Shown: piece after piece, positions 33,968-42,713 of the stretch
How the letters are laid out: the number at the start of each line of letters is the position of its first letter
Numbering within the stretch: the stretch's first letter is position 1
NCBI GenBank assembly: GCA_944325945.1
Contig: CALVBW010000014.1
Span: 1 to 64,000, forward strand
Source: Candidatus Gastranaerophilales bacterium
GTDB taxonomy: Bacteria > Cyanobacteriota > Vampirovibrionia > Gastranaerophilales > Gastranaerophilaceae
Direction: 5' to 3'
DNA: 64,000 bases
Program-made: the position numbers and the translations under genes
Notes under the pieces: generated by a model
What the model saw: only the letters and a program-made list of their open reading frames with translations
Database searches by the model: none
Told to the model about the DNA's origin: nothing

Positions 33968-35181
33968 ATGAAAAAAAGTAAGCTTAGAAATGTCGGGGGG
34001 GGGCGACTCCTCTAGGTAGTTGTAGCAAGGGTTTTGATAGTCAAGCAGGGGGAATGTGTCTTTTCGACGACGCTCTCACCTCCGGCTCCGCTATAGTCTC
34101 AAAGACACATTCCCCTTGCTCTCAATCATGTGACTTTTTGGAAAAGATACTAAGATACTATGATACTAAGGCAGTAAGAGGTAACAGTCGGATTAGTAAA
34201 TCCGACCTACAATATGTCATCCTGAACTGCCTGAGGCAGGACAACACACTGAACATTGGTGGGACTTACGATGTCATTCTGAACTTGTTTCAGAATCTCA
34301 AAAAAATTCCCCGCACCCTAACCCTCCCACCTTCACTACGTTCCGGAAACAGGGTCGCACAACTCGTACCTCGTTGGCTCCCTTTGTTCCTCAAGGGCGG
34401 GAGGGAAGAATTAGTGAACGAAGCTCACAGTAAACACTTAGTGCCTTACTGTCTTAGTAACTTAGTATCTTCTAAAAAAGCCGCCTTCACCCTCGCTGAA
34501 GTCTTGATAACCCTTGGCATAATCGGCGTTGTGGCAGCAATGACAATTCCGACATTGATTAGTAATTATGAGAAAAAATTTACATCAACTGGAGTGAGAA
34601 ATTTTCATTCACTTATGGCACAGGCATATCAGCTCTCTATGGTGGAGAATGGTAATATGGAAACGTGGAGTTTTCCGTTAAATAAATCTGATAAAGAACA
34701 GGCAAAGCAATTTTTTGACAAATATTTTAGTCCATATTTGCATGTTTTGAATGAGTGCAGTGATGAAGATAGTATTCAGGAAAAATTTACAAATGCAAGA
34801 ACTAGTCCTGTATATACTTTAAAAAACGGAATGCAGTTTGTATTTATACCAAATGCTGCTGATAATGATTATGAAGGGAAATACGTTTATTTAATTCTTG
34901 ATATAAATGGAAACAAAGGACCAAACAGGGATGGCAGAGATATATTTTATTTGGATATTTTCCCTAATAACGGTATTGTGTGGGTTGGACGGGTTTCTGT
35001 TTCGGATGAAATAAATTCTGTAACACGGGATGATCTAATTAACGGTGTTTTGATTAATGAAGGTGAAGATACGGCGTGTTGTACAAATCAGACCTGCGCA
35101 ACTCCACGATATCAATATTACGCTTGCGGAGCATTAATCCAATTTGACGGCTGGCAGATTAAAGAGGATTATCCCTGGTAA
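33968..35181 (+). CDS. Poly-G phase-variable prepilin-like gene 4 (OFF as sequenced, longest leader)
   Basis: Same 5' end as locus 2: MKKSKLRNVGGGRLL with G9 (33995-34003), stop at 34015. The +1 frame is open from GATPLGSCSKGFDSQ without a stop to AAFTLAEVLITLGIIGVVA (Phe at 34486) and on to 35181. G10 would give 404 residues with a 173-residue leader made largely of translated repeats (VILNLFQNLKK, CLRQDN, KILRYYDTKAV). An internal ATG at 34054 could start a truncated-leader form but lacks a ribosome site. The mature part carries LILDINGNKGPNRDGRDIFY and ends YACGALIQFDGWQIKEDYPW. It overlaps the convergent nagZ by 13 nt. Confidence 0.83.
33995..34003 (+). repeat. Poly-G tract, 9 G (prepilin locus 4)
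   Basis: Nine G between GTC and CGACTCCTCTAGG, in a block identical to locus 2. Out of frame by one base. Confidence 0.9.
34144..34474. repeat. Composite repeat element inside prepilin leader 4
   Basis: Left arm AAGATACTAAGATACTATGA (34145 on), right arm CTTAGTGCCTTACTGTCTTAG (34437 on). Inside are TCGGATTAGTAAATCCGACC (34192-34211), GTCATCCTGAACTGCCTGAG, GTCATTCTGAACTTGTTTCA and an inverted CCCTAACCCTCCCACC unit. The whole stretch reads through in the prepilin frame. Confidence 0.7.
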
Positions 35182-36134
35182 GTATTTTTTAATTGCATAA
35201 TTTTTTCAAAGGATTTTTCGATATTTTCGGAAAGTTCTTTGTCTTTATTGGCTTTTATGGCTACAAGTTCAATTGCGTCAATTGTTTCAGGATTTGAATT
35301 CCTGTAAATAAACATATTTAATCCGGCACGTATGCCCATCTCTATAGCGTCAGTCGTTCCGAATTTTGCAACTCCTTTCATTATCATGTCATCGGAAATT
35401 ATTACGCCTTTAAATCCGAGTCTATTCCTTAGGTAGTCCAGTGCGTTTTTGCTTAAACTTGTCGGAATTTGTTTTTTTTCAAAGCATGTGCAGTGAAGAT
35501 GTGCAGCCATTATCATTTCAATATCTTTTGCGCAGGTTTTGAAAGGTTTAATATGTGTTTTTTCCATTTCTTCAATTGATAAATTAATTTCGGGTAATGT
35601 CAGGTGGCTGTCCGTATTTGCATCACCATGACCCGGAAAATGTTTGGCGCATGGTATTATTCCGTTTGCGCGGTATACTGCCGATACAATTTTTTCAGCA
35701 GCTATAACCTCGTCAGGATTTGGTGAAAATGAACGTTCCCCTATTATCGGGTTGTCGGGGTTTGTGTTTACGTCAATACAGGGTGCAAAATTTAAATTTA
35801 TTCCGTAATTTTTTAATTCTTTTGCAATTTCATAAGTTTGTTTTTCCAGAAAATCCAATCCTTTTTCAAAAGCGTATTTAGCAGATAAATATTTTTTTCC
35901 GTTATGAATATTTTCAGTTCTCTCGACCCTTCCGCCTTCTTGATCAATTGATAAAAACGGCGGGGTAGCGGCTAATGATTTACATTTTTTAATTAGTGAT
36001 TTGAATTGTTCTTCGTTTTGAATATCCGGCGTAAAAAAGATTATGCCGCCTAAATTATTTTCAAGCGCTTTTTTATAACCTTCGCCTGAGGTTCCGAGTA
36101 TAAACATCTGGTAAAGTTTTGAACGTATATCCAT
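35169..36134 (-). CDS. nagZ: Beta-N-acetylhexosaminidase, GH3 family (NagZ-like)
   Basis: 321 residues. Cleaves GlcNAc from anhydro-muropeptides in peptidoglycan recycling. PFLSIDQEGGRVERTE, NLNFAPCIDVNTNPDNPIIG, CAKHFPGHGDANTDSHLTLP (catalytic His-Asp loop) and GVIISDDMIMKGVAKFG (nucleophile Asp in SDDM) are the GH3/NagZ motifs. No signal peptide, consistent with the cytoplasmic NagZ. The 3' end overlaps the convergent prepilin locus 4. Confidence 0.92.
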   Translation of the reverse strand: MDIRSKLYQMFILGTSGEGYKKALENNLGGIIFFTPDIQNEEQFKSLIKKCKSLAATPPFLSIDQEGGRVERTENIHNGKKYLSAKYAFEKGLDFLEKQTYEIAKELKNYGINLNFAPCIDVNTNPDNPIIGERSFSPNPDEVIAAEKIVSAVYRANGIIPCAKHFPGHGDANTDSHLTLPEINLSIEEMEKTHIKPFKTCAKDIEMIMAAHLHCTCFEKKQIPTSLSKNALDYLRNRLGFKGVIISDDMIMKGVAKFGTTDAIEMGIRAGLNMFIYRNSNPETIDAIELVAIKANKDKELSENIEKSFEKIMQLKNTYQG

Positions 36135-36194
36135 AGATATTATTTTAGCACATATTTTATATTAGAACTCAAATTTTTGTTGTATATTATTGTT

Positions 36195-36911
36195 ATGTTT
36201 TATTTTGATAAAATTTCCGGCAAAAGTATTTTAAAATCCGATCTTATATCGGATATAAAAAATTTTTTTACGACACGTGAAAGTGTTATAAAATCATCAG
36301 AACCCGATATGGAAGAAGCGGTCAAAACGAATAAGGAGTTAATTTGTGAATATTTAGGAGTTGATGAGCTTATTTCTCCTGTTCAAACGCATAGCAGCAA
36401 TGTTCAATATGCAGAAATCGGAAAAACAGAATACCCTGATACAGATGCGTTAATTTTGACAAATAACAAACAGGCGGTGTTCTTGAATTTTGCGGATTGT
36501 ACGCCTGTTATTTTGTATGATAAAAAACAGCATATTGCCTCTGTTGCACACGCAGGCTGGCGCGGAACAGTTCAAAAAATTGCGGTTAAAACAATTGAAA
36601 TCATGAAATCAAATCCTGAAAATATTCAGGCTGTAATAGGTCCTGCAATTTCAATGTGCTGTTATAATGTCGGACAAGAGGTTTTTGACGGTCTAAGGTC
36701 AACCGTAGAAAATTTTGACGGGTTATATAAATTGAAAAATAATGAAATTTTTGTTGATTTAAAAGGTATTAATGCACAGCAGCTCAAAGAATTTGGAGTT
36801 AAAGAAATTGATGTTTGCCCGTATTGTACATATTGCGATAATGACATGTTTTTTTCTTACAGAAAAGAAAATGCTACAACGAGCAGGCATAGTGCAGTTA
36901 TAAAGTTTTAG
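36195..36911 (+). CDS. Laccase-domain protein (YfiH/PgeF family)
   Basis: 238 residues. VQTHSSNVQYAE, DALILTNNKQAVFLNFADCT, VAHAGWRGTVQKIAVKTIEI and GPAISMCCYNVGQEVF are the conserved His/Cys motifs of the YfiH family, known as purine nucleoside phosphorylase/adenosine deaminase or peptidoglycan-editing enzymes. The ending CPYCTYCDNDMFFSYRKENA is also standard. The chosen ATG (36195) has TATATT ending 6 nt upstream and no Shine-Dalgarno site, hinting at a leaderless message, although the -35 is weak. Confidence 0.9.
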   Translation: MFYFDKISGKSILKSDLISDIKNFFTTRESVIKSSEPDMEEAVKTNKELICEYLGVDELISPVQTHSSNVQYAEIGKTEYPDTDALILTNNKQAVFLNFADCTPVILYDKKQHIASVAHAGWRGTVQKIAVKTIEIMKSNPENIQAVIGPAISMCCYNVGQEVFDGLRSTVENFDGLYKLKNNEIFVDLKGINAQQLKEFGVKEIDVCPYCTYCDNDMFFSYRKENATTSRHSAVIKF

Positions 36912-36917
36912 TTTTAT

Positions 36918-36946
36918 TTGACACCCCGATTTGCTTTGGTTAGAAT
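36918..36946 (+). promoter_or_regulatory. Promoter of the cobalamin uptake operon
   Basis: TTGACA (36918-36923), 17 nt, TAGAAT (36941-36946). The transcript would start near 36953, leaving a leader of about 168 nt that holds the riboswitch. Confidence 0.8.
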
Positions 36947-36952
36947 AAAAAA

Positions 36953-37120
36953 AGAATTAAGGAAAGCTGGGTGAAAATCCCTCACCGGTCCGCGGCCGTT
37001 ACAGTCGGAATGCTTAATATTGTTAGCCTCGAGACAGGAGTATTGTGATGATAAAATTTATTAGCAGGAATATTCCCTTCGATAATTATAAAATGTTCAA
37101 ATTTTAGTGAAGGGAAAGAG
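36953..37120 (+). promoter_or_regulatory. Cobalamin riboswitch with a Shine-Dalgarno-sequestering hairpin
   Basis: GGTGAAAATCC (36970-36980) with CTCACCGGTCCGCGGCCGTTAC matches the conserved core of B12 riboswitches, and AGCCTCGAGACAGGAG (37025-37040) resembles the B12 box. Downstream, TTCCCTTC (37073-37080) is complementary to GAAGGGAA (37109-37116), the ribosome binding site of the receptor gene. This is a plausible translational expression platform. The genes that follow encode a complete B12-type uptake route, which supports the call. Confidence 0.85.
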
Positions 37121-39145
37121 ATGAAATTAAAAAATCTTATTTTACTTGCTTTATTTGTATTTAATCCGGCAGTTGTGTTTGCAATACAGGATAGCAGCAG
37201 TCCGTTATTATACGGCGGATTGACGGAAAAAGAAGTATATTCACTCGGAAATTATGCTGAAGATATACAAACTGCAGGGGCAAGTGTTGATGTAATAACT
37301 TTGGATGATATAAAAAATCAAGGGTCTCCGGTTCTTTCACAATTATTAAATCAGGCAGCGGGTTTGACTGTTCAAACTGAATCTTCAATCGGATCACCTT
37401 CGTCAATCAGAATGCGCGGTACTGACAGAGTAAGATTTACTCTTGACGGCATAAGAATGGACAGACCTTCCATGACAAGCCCGGGCATGGATTTGCAGTA
37501 TCTTTTAAGTGATGATCTGGAGAGAATTGAAGTAATACGCGGTCCTCAAGGTAATGTCGGCGGTGTTAATGCATCCGGCGGACTTATTGCTCTGCAAACA
37601 AGACGCGGCAGGGGACCTTTGTCTATTGAGATGGGCTCTGAAATGGGAAGTTATAGTACTTTTAAAGAAAGATTTGCCGTTATGGGCGGTGATGAAAAAA
37701 AAGATTTTTATATGGGCTTAACCTGGTTAAAATCCGCCGGAGGTATGGATACATCTAATCTTGGACGTATTTATAACAATGGTTATAATAATTTGAGTGT
37801 CGTTACAAATACAGGTGTCAGAGTTTTGGGTGGAAAAGCTGAAATCAGAGATATTTTCAGATTTTCACGCGCAAGAAAAGATATAGGTATTGGTTTTCAT
37901 AATGATTGGCCGTATGGTATTTATCAGGCTCCGGACGGTAATTACGGGACAAATACTGATGTAATGAATGTTTTGTCTTTTGACCATACCCCGAATGAAG
38001 TTTACAATTACAATACAAAGTTTGGCATATATCACAATCAGTCGAATAATTATATTTTCCCTGACCATATCAATTCTGATCCCACCATGGAATCTTTTTC
38101 CAGAATTGGCAGCACCAGATTGAACTTTATGACACAGCATAATTTAAATTATCATGACTGGAATACTTTTTCTGTTGGTTATAATTTGGAGACGGAATTT
38201 ATTGACAGTAAATCCTCAACAATAAATTTTGGTATGCAAGATATAAATAATTTTACCGGAAGTACTATTCAAAATGATGTTTTTGTTAATGACTCTATAA
38301 ATATTAAAGATAAACTGTTTATCAGAGGCGGTGCCAGATTGGTAAATAATTCGGCATATGGAACATACGTTCTTCCGAATGCTTCTGCTGCATTGGTTCT
38401 ACCGACTTTTAAAATCGCAGGTGCAAAAACGAAGTTCAGGGGTTCATGGGGACAGAGTGTGAATACGCCTACTTTGTATCAAAGATTTGCAAGGATGCGT
38501 CTTATGGGATATGATATGATTCCTAATCCAAATCTTGAGGCGGAAAAAATGACAGGTTGGGATGTCGGTATTGAACAAAGCTTTTTTGATGACAAATTGA
38601 AATTTGATTTCGGATATTTCAATAACGATTACAGAGATTATATAAATTTTGAATACGGTGTTGCAAGTTATATGTACACAAACATTGACAGCGCACGTAT
38701 TCAGGGTTATGAAGCCCGTATGACCTGGACTCCTAATGAAAAATTTAAAACTGTGGTAAACTATACATATACGGATTCTGAAGACAAAACAACAGGCATG
38801 GATCTTGCAGCTTGTCCGCAAAACAGGTTAAATACAACTCTTTATTGGACTCCGCATGCAAAATTTAATACTTTTGTTAGTGTTGAGGCAGCCTCAAGCA
38901 GGGCAATGAGTTCTGCAGCGAATGCCGTCAGAACTCCCGGATATGTTGATGTCAGAATAGGTGCAAATGTGGAATTGTTCAGCATAAAAGATGCTCATGT
39001 TTACTTAAAAGCGATGATTTATAACTTATTAGATCAGAGAATTTCTATGTACAGAAGCGGTGATGTTCAATATTACGCACCGGGAATACAATTTATGGCA
39101 GGTATATTTGTTAAATATAATCTGCCGGAGAAAGAAAATATATGA
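37121..39145 (+). CDS. TonB-dependent outer-membrane receptor (BtuB-like)
   Basis: 674 residues. Signal peptide MKLKNLILLALFVFNPAVVFA. Plug domain about 50-165 (VDVITLDDIKNQGSPVLSQL, SIRMRGTDRVRFTLDGIRMD, LERIEVIRGPQGNVGGVNAS, GGLIALQTR), then a 22-strand-type beta barrel (RGSWGQSVNTPTLYQRFARM, NYTYTDSEDK, VDVRIGANVE). The substrate is inferred as cobalamin from the riboswitch and the downstream BtuCDF-like genes. No TonB/ExbBD in the window. It overlaps the permease gene by 4 nt (ATGA). Confidence 0.93.
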   Translation: MKLKNLILLALFVFNPAVVFAIQDSSSPLLYGGLTEKEVYSLGNYAEDIQTAGASVDVITLDDIKNQGSPVLSQLLNQAAGLTVQTESSIGSPSSIRMRGTDRVRFTLDGIRMDRPSMTSPGMDLQYLLSDDLERIEVIRGPQGNVGGVNASGGLIALQTRRGRGPLSIEMGSEMGSYSTFKERFAVMGGDEKKDFYMGLTWLKSAGGMDTSNLGRIYNNGYNNLSVVTNTGVRVLGGKAEIRDIFRFSRARKDIGIGFHNDWPYGIYQAPDGNYGTNTDVMNVLSFDHTPNEVYNYNTKFGIYHNQSNNYIFPDHINSDPTMESFSRIGSTRLNFMTQHNLNYHDWNTFSVGYNLETEFIDSKSSTINFGMQDINNFTGSTIQNDVFVNDSINIKDKLFIRGGARLVNNSAYGTYVLPNASAALVLPTFKIAGAKTKFRGSWGQSVNTPTLYQRFARMRLMGYDMIPNPNLEAEKMTGWDVGIEQSFFDDKLKFDFGYFNNDYRDYINFEYGVASYMYTNIDSARIQGYEARMTWTPNEKFKTVVNYTYTDSEDKTTGMDLAACPQNRLNTTLYWTPHAKFNTFVSVEAASSRAMSSAANAVRTPGYVDVRIGANVELFSIKDAHVYLKAMIYNLLDQRISMYRSGDVQYYAPGIQFMAGIFVKYNLPEKENI

Positions 39146-40128
39146 CAAAATCAAGAAAAATTTATGTGATTTTAATTTTATGCATAATATTTTTTGTAAC
39201 CTTTTATCTGGCTTTATTTGCTGGATATAATGATGCTGGAACAGGATTGTTTTTTAAAACTTTTCATCTGACGGATGATGCGGATAGTATTATTTTAGAA
39301 GTGTTAAGGTTTCCAAGGGTTGTAAAAGCCATTGTTGCCGGCAGTTGTCTTGCTCTTGCAGGGCTTATTATGCAGGCGGTTTCAAAAAATTCTCTTGCAG
39401 AGCCTTATTTAACGGGTGTGTCTTCCGGCGCCGGATTAGGTATTGTTTTATCAATATTATATTTTAACGGTGCTGCGTATTCAGTGTTCGGATTTGCAGG
39501 TGCACTTGTTTCATCGTTACTTGTTATATCTTTTGCAGGACTTAGCAGGTTCTCAATTGCAAAGCTTATTCTTACGGGGTTATCCGTGAATTTGTTTGTC
39601 GGATCTTTGATTTCTTTATTTATATTAACTAATGCGGATAAGGCTCAATCTATGATGTTTATTTTATCAGGCGGTTTTAGTGATGTGATTTCAAACAGAA
39701 ATTTAATTATTTTGTTTTTAGCCGGAGTTATAATCTGCGGACTGCTTATACCAAAATTGAATTTTTTACGTTTGGATAGTAATATTATTTCATCATTTAA
39801 AAAAGAAAAAGATATTTATAATATATTAATGATATTGATTTCAGCGTTTTTAACATCAGTCAGTGTATTTGCGGCAGGAATTCTGGGATTTATAGGGATA
39901 ATTGTTCCGCAGATATCCAAAATGCTTGTAGGTAACGACTATAGATATTTATTTATTACAAATATTTTATTAGGTTCAGCATTTATATTATTTGCAGACT
40001 ATATAGCAAGAACGGTTGTTTATCCTTTGCAAATTCCATTAGGGCTTGTAATTGCGTTTATAGGCGCACCGGTATTTATATTTTTCCTGACAAAGAAAGG
40101 AGATATTTTCAACAATGATAGAAGTTAG
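39142..40128 (+). CDS. FecCD-family ABC permease (BtuC-like)
   Basis: 328 residues with about ten hydrophobic helices. LEVLRFPRVVKAIVAGSCLA, LAGLIMQAVSKNSLAEPYLT, GVSSGAGLGIVLSI and FIGIIVPQISKMLVGNDYRY are the FecCD/BtuC signatures, including the cytoplasmic loop contacting the ATPase. Forms the inner-membrane channel for vitamin B12. Overlaps the receptor gene and, by 14 nt, the ATPase gene. Confidence 0.93.
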   Translation: MTKSRKIYVILILCIIFFVTFYLALFAGYNDAGTGLFFKTFHLTDDADSIILEVLRFPRVVKAIVAGSCLALAGLIMQAVSKNSLAEPYLTGVSSGAGLGIVLSILYFNGAAYSVFGFAGALVSSLLVISFAGLSRFSIAKLILTGLSVNLFVGSLISLFILTNADKAQSMMFILSGGFSDVISNRNLIILFLAGVIICGLLIPKLNFLRLDSNIISSFKKEKDIYNILMILISAFLTSVSVFAAGILGFIGIIVPQISKMLVGNDYRYLFITNILLGSAFILFADYIARTVVYPLQIPLGLVIAFIGAPVFIFFLTKKGDIFNNDRS

Positions 40129-40837
40129 AAATTTATCCTTTTCTTTTGATAATAATAAATTTTTTGATAATGTAAGTTTTAATTTGCCGGAAAATAAAAT
40201 TAATGTAATCGTAGGTCCTAATGGCGCCGGAAAAACGACTTTATTAAAACTTTTAACAAAAGCTTTTTTACCGGATAAAGGATTTATAGGACTTAATAAT
40301 TTGACGACTTTTTATCTCCCGCAAAGAATTAATTATATATCGGGTATAACTTTATACGAATATCTTGCATCAATATTTTTTAGAAATTCATGGAAATGGT
40401 TTCTGGAAAATAGCGAAAAAGAACAAATCAATAATATTTTAAATTGTTTGGAAATATTTGATAAAAAAGATATTTTGATAGAGAATTTAAGCGCGGGAGA
40501 ACTGCAAAAAGCTAATATCGGTCTGGGGCTTTTGTCCGGTGCCAGGTTATTTTTGTTAGATGAACCTACATCTAATATGGATTTAATTAATCAGGTTAAA
40601 ACACTTAATATTATAAAAAAATTAACTATGGAGAATGTGACAAGTTTAATTATTTTGCATGATTTGAATTTAGCATCTTGTTATGGTGATTATTTTATCG
40701 GTATAGACAAAACCAGAAAGATTTTTTGTGCGGACAAATTGAATTTTTTTGATGAGCAGGTTTTGAAAAATATTTATAATATGCCGTTTAAGGTTATAAA
40801 AAACAAAGAGGATATTCATGTACAAATTCTTAATTAG
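40115..40837 (+). CDS. ABC transporter ATPase (BtuD-like)
   Basis: 240 residues. Walker A VGPNGAGKTTLLKLL (33-47), signature LSAGELQKANIGLGLL, Walker B ARLFLLDEPTSNMD, and the H-loop ILHDLNLASCYGD. It powers the permease encoded just upstream. It overlaps the binding-protein gene by 20 nt. Confidence 0.93.
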   Translation: MIEVRNLSFSFDNNKFFDNVSFNLPENKINVIVGPNGAGKTTLLKLLTKAFLPDKGFIGLNNLTTFYLPQRINYISGITLYEYLASIFFRNSWKWFLENSEKEQINNILNCLEIFDKKDILIENLSAGELQKANIGLGLLSGARLFLLDEPTSNMDLINQVKTLNIIKKLTMENVTSLIILHDLNLASCYGDYFIGIDKTRKIFCADKLNFFDEQVLKNIYNMPFKVIKNKEDIHVQILN

Positions 40838-41597
40838 ATTATTGTTGATAATAGTGTTTTTGAATCAGGCATATGTTCACGCAAATGAAAATCCGAGAAT
40901 TATTAGTCTTATGCCGTCAATAACAGAGATTGTTTATGCAATTGGTGCAGATAGTGAACTGATAGCTGTATCTACAATGTGTGACTATCCGCAAGCGGCT
41001 AAAAATAAAGAAAAAGTCGGAGATAGTTACTTCATTAACAAAGAAAAAATTATAAGGCTTAATCCTGATTATGTTTTTGCAGCTGATAATTCAGATGTTT
41101 TGATGAGCGAGTTTAGGCAGACAAAAATCAAGCCTGTATTTTTCAGATTTGAATCAATAAATGATATTTATCAAAACACGATATTGATAGGGCAATTAAC
41201 ACAAAAAGAAGCCGGTGCCAAAAAGGTTGTTTCGGATATCAAAAATAAGATAGCTCTATTGCGGACTTCAACCCCTAAGAGAATACTTTATGTTTTGCAG
41301 GCAGAACCAATGATTACAATAGGCAAAAAAAGTTTTATAACAGATGTAATAAATAAATCCGGCAATCATTCGGTTACTGAAAATTTAACTTTACAATATC
41401 CTGTTATATCATCTGAATATGCTGTAAAATTGAAACCTGATATAGTTATTACAGGGATGGCATCAGATATTTTAAGTTTGAAGAAAATATTCCCGCATAC
41501 AAAAATAGTTGTATTATCCGACAGCCAGAAAGATATAATTAACAGACCAGGACCTCGAATTTATAAGGCTGTGGAATTTTTTGCAAAAGATTTATAA
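40818..41597 (+). CDS. Periplasmic cobalamin-binding protein (BtuF-like)
   Basis: 259 residues. Signal peptide MYKFLIRLLLIIVFLNQAYVHA, then the BtuF/FhuD fold: PRIISLMPSITEIVYAIGAD, LIAVSTMCDYPQAAKN and KVGDSYFINKEKIIRLNPDY. There is no lipobox Cys, so it is a soluble periplasmic protein. It delivers B12 to the BtuCD-like transporter. Last gene of the operon; no clear terminator follows. Confidence 0.92.
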   Translation: MYKFLIRLLLIIVFLNQAYVHANENPRIISLMPSITEIVYAIGADSELIAVSTMCDYPQAAKNKEKVGDSYFINKEKIIRLNPDYVFAADNSDVLMSEFRQTKIKPVFFRFESINDIYQNTILIGQLTQKEAGAKKVVSDIKNKIALLRTSTPKRILYVLQAEPMITIGKKSFITDVINKSGNHSVTENLTLQYPVISSEYAVKLKPDIVITGMASDILSLKKIFPHTKIVVLSDSQKDIINRPGPRIYKAVEFFAKDL

Positions 41598-41664
41598 GCG
41601 CCGTGATGTATAAGCTAAAATAGATTAATTAATGTAAATATTCTTAAAATTTTTTTGCTATTTC

Positions 41665-41693
41665 TTGCGTTATTATGAACTTTTTTATATAAT
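41665..41693 (+). promoter_or_regulatory. Promoter giving a leaderless mRNA for the XRE regulator
   Basis: TTGCGT (41665-41670), 17 nt, TATAAT (41688-41693), exactly 6 nt before the ATG at 41700. No Shine-Dalgarno sequence exists between them. Confidence 0.75.
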
Positions 41694-41699
41694 TTAGTT

Positions 41700-41975
41700 A
41701 TGGAACAAAAGACAGAAAAATCCAGATATCTTAACAAAAAATTAGGTGCGATTCTTAAAACTTTCAGACGTGAGAATACCAATTGTACTGCTGCACAATT
41801 TGCTGATGATTATAATTTGGACAAAGGTAATCTTTGCAGAATGGAAAATGGTATCATTGACAGCAGAATTTCTAATATATGGCGTGTTACAGAAGCTATG
41901 GGCGTTAAATTATCTGATGTTATTATAGCTCTGGAAAAAGAATTGGGTAAGGATTTTAAGATAAATAACAGATAA
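41700..41975 (+). CDS. XRE-family helix-turn-helix regulator
   Basis: 91 residues. LNKKLGAILKTFRRENTNCT, AAQFADDYNLDKGNLCRMEN and GIIDSRISNIWRVTEAMGVK form a Cro/CI-type HTH (about 12-75), with the usual Ser of the recognition helix region replaced. It is a DNA-binding protein with no sensory domain; targets unknown. Stands alone, convergent with 41998-42660. Confidence 0.85.
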   Translation: MEQKTEKSRYLNKKLGAILKTFRRENTNCTAAQFADDYNLDKGNLCRMENGIIDSRISNIWRVTEAMGVKLSDVIIALEKELGKDFKINNR

Positions 41976-41997
41976 TTTTCATATTTTGCGATTTTGT

Positions 41998-42660
41998 TCA
42001 TCTGTGTTTTTGTGGAGCATTCATATTCTCTATAGTTTTTGAAATCCGGGAGTGAAGCTGATTTGCCTGATATAGATATTCTGTAAGTTTTTCGTAATTA
42101 TCGTTTTTTTCTCCATACGGAACTTTCATCTCAATCAGCTCATCAACGCTTTTGTTTATAGCTGATAATTTTTCCAGAGAATCGCCTAAAAATACAATAG
42201 AATTGAATTTTTTGGAGACTTTTGCCAGCACTTTTCTGGAAAAAAATGTCTGAGCTTTTTTTATCCATGGAAATTTAATTAGTTCGCCTGCAGGGGTTTG
42301 AATTTTTTTATTAGCATATTCGCGGTTAAGCTCGAATAGTTCCTGTTCAAGCCGTTGTTTACGGACTCTCAGGCTTAACATTTCTGTTTGTGTGCCGTAA
42401 AGCTCTGCATTTTTTATTTTGCCGTTAAGCTCGGTTATTGCTTTTTGTTTCTCGGAAATTTTATATTCAAGTTTAAGCTTTTCGCTGTCACCTTGAGGGA
42501 GAGTTTTATCATTTAAAATTGCGGAATCGTAACCGTTAAGTCTGATAGGATTAGACGCTGCTGATTTCGGTTCTTCCATAAGATTATCAGAACCGTTAAA
42601 CGGATTTTGTTTAACCGAATTTATAGGGCTTACATTAAAAAAGTTAAGATTATTGTCCAT
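41998..42660 (-). CDS. Coiled-coil protein of unknown function
   Basis: 220 residues, no signal peptide or membrane segment. The N-terminal 55 residues are Asn/Ser-rich and probably disordered. About 60-120 is a coiled coil (LEYKISEKQKAITELNGKIK, RVRKQRLEQELFELNREYAN). The C-terminal part is basic and helical (FFSRKVLAKVSKKFNSIVFL). It lies 53 nt downstream of the LptF/G-like permease gene on the same strand and may be cotranscribed. Not recognised. Confidence 0.7.
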   Translation of the reverse strand: MDNNLNFFNVSPINSVKQNPFNGSDNLMEEPKSAASNPIRLNGYDSAILNDKTLPQGDSEKLKLEYKISEKQKAITELNGKIKNAELYGTQTEMLSLRVRKQRLEQELFELNREYANKKIQTPAGELIKFPWIKKAQTFFSRKVLAKVSKKFNSIVFLGDSLEKLSAINKSVDELIEMKVPYGEKNDNYEKLTEYLYQANQLHSRISKTIENMNAPQKHR

Positions 42661-42713
42661 AATCTTATTTTACGATAAAAAAAACGATATTTTTACCTGC
42701 AAAAAGAGGAATT

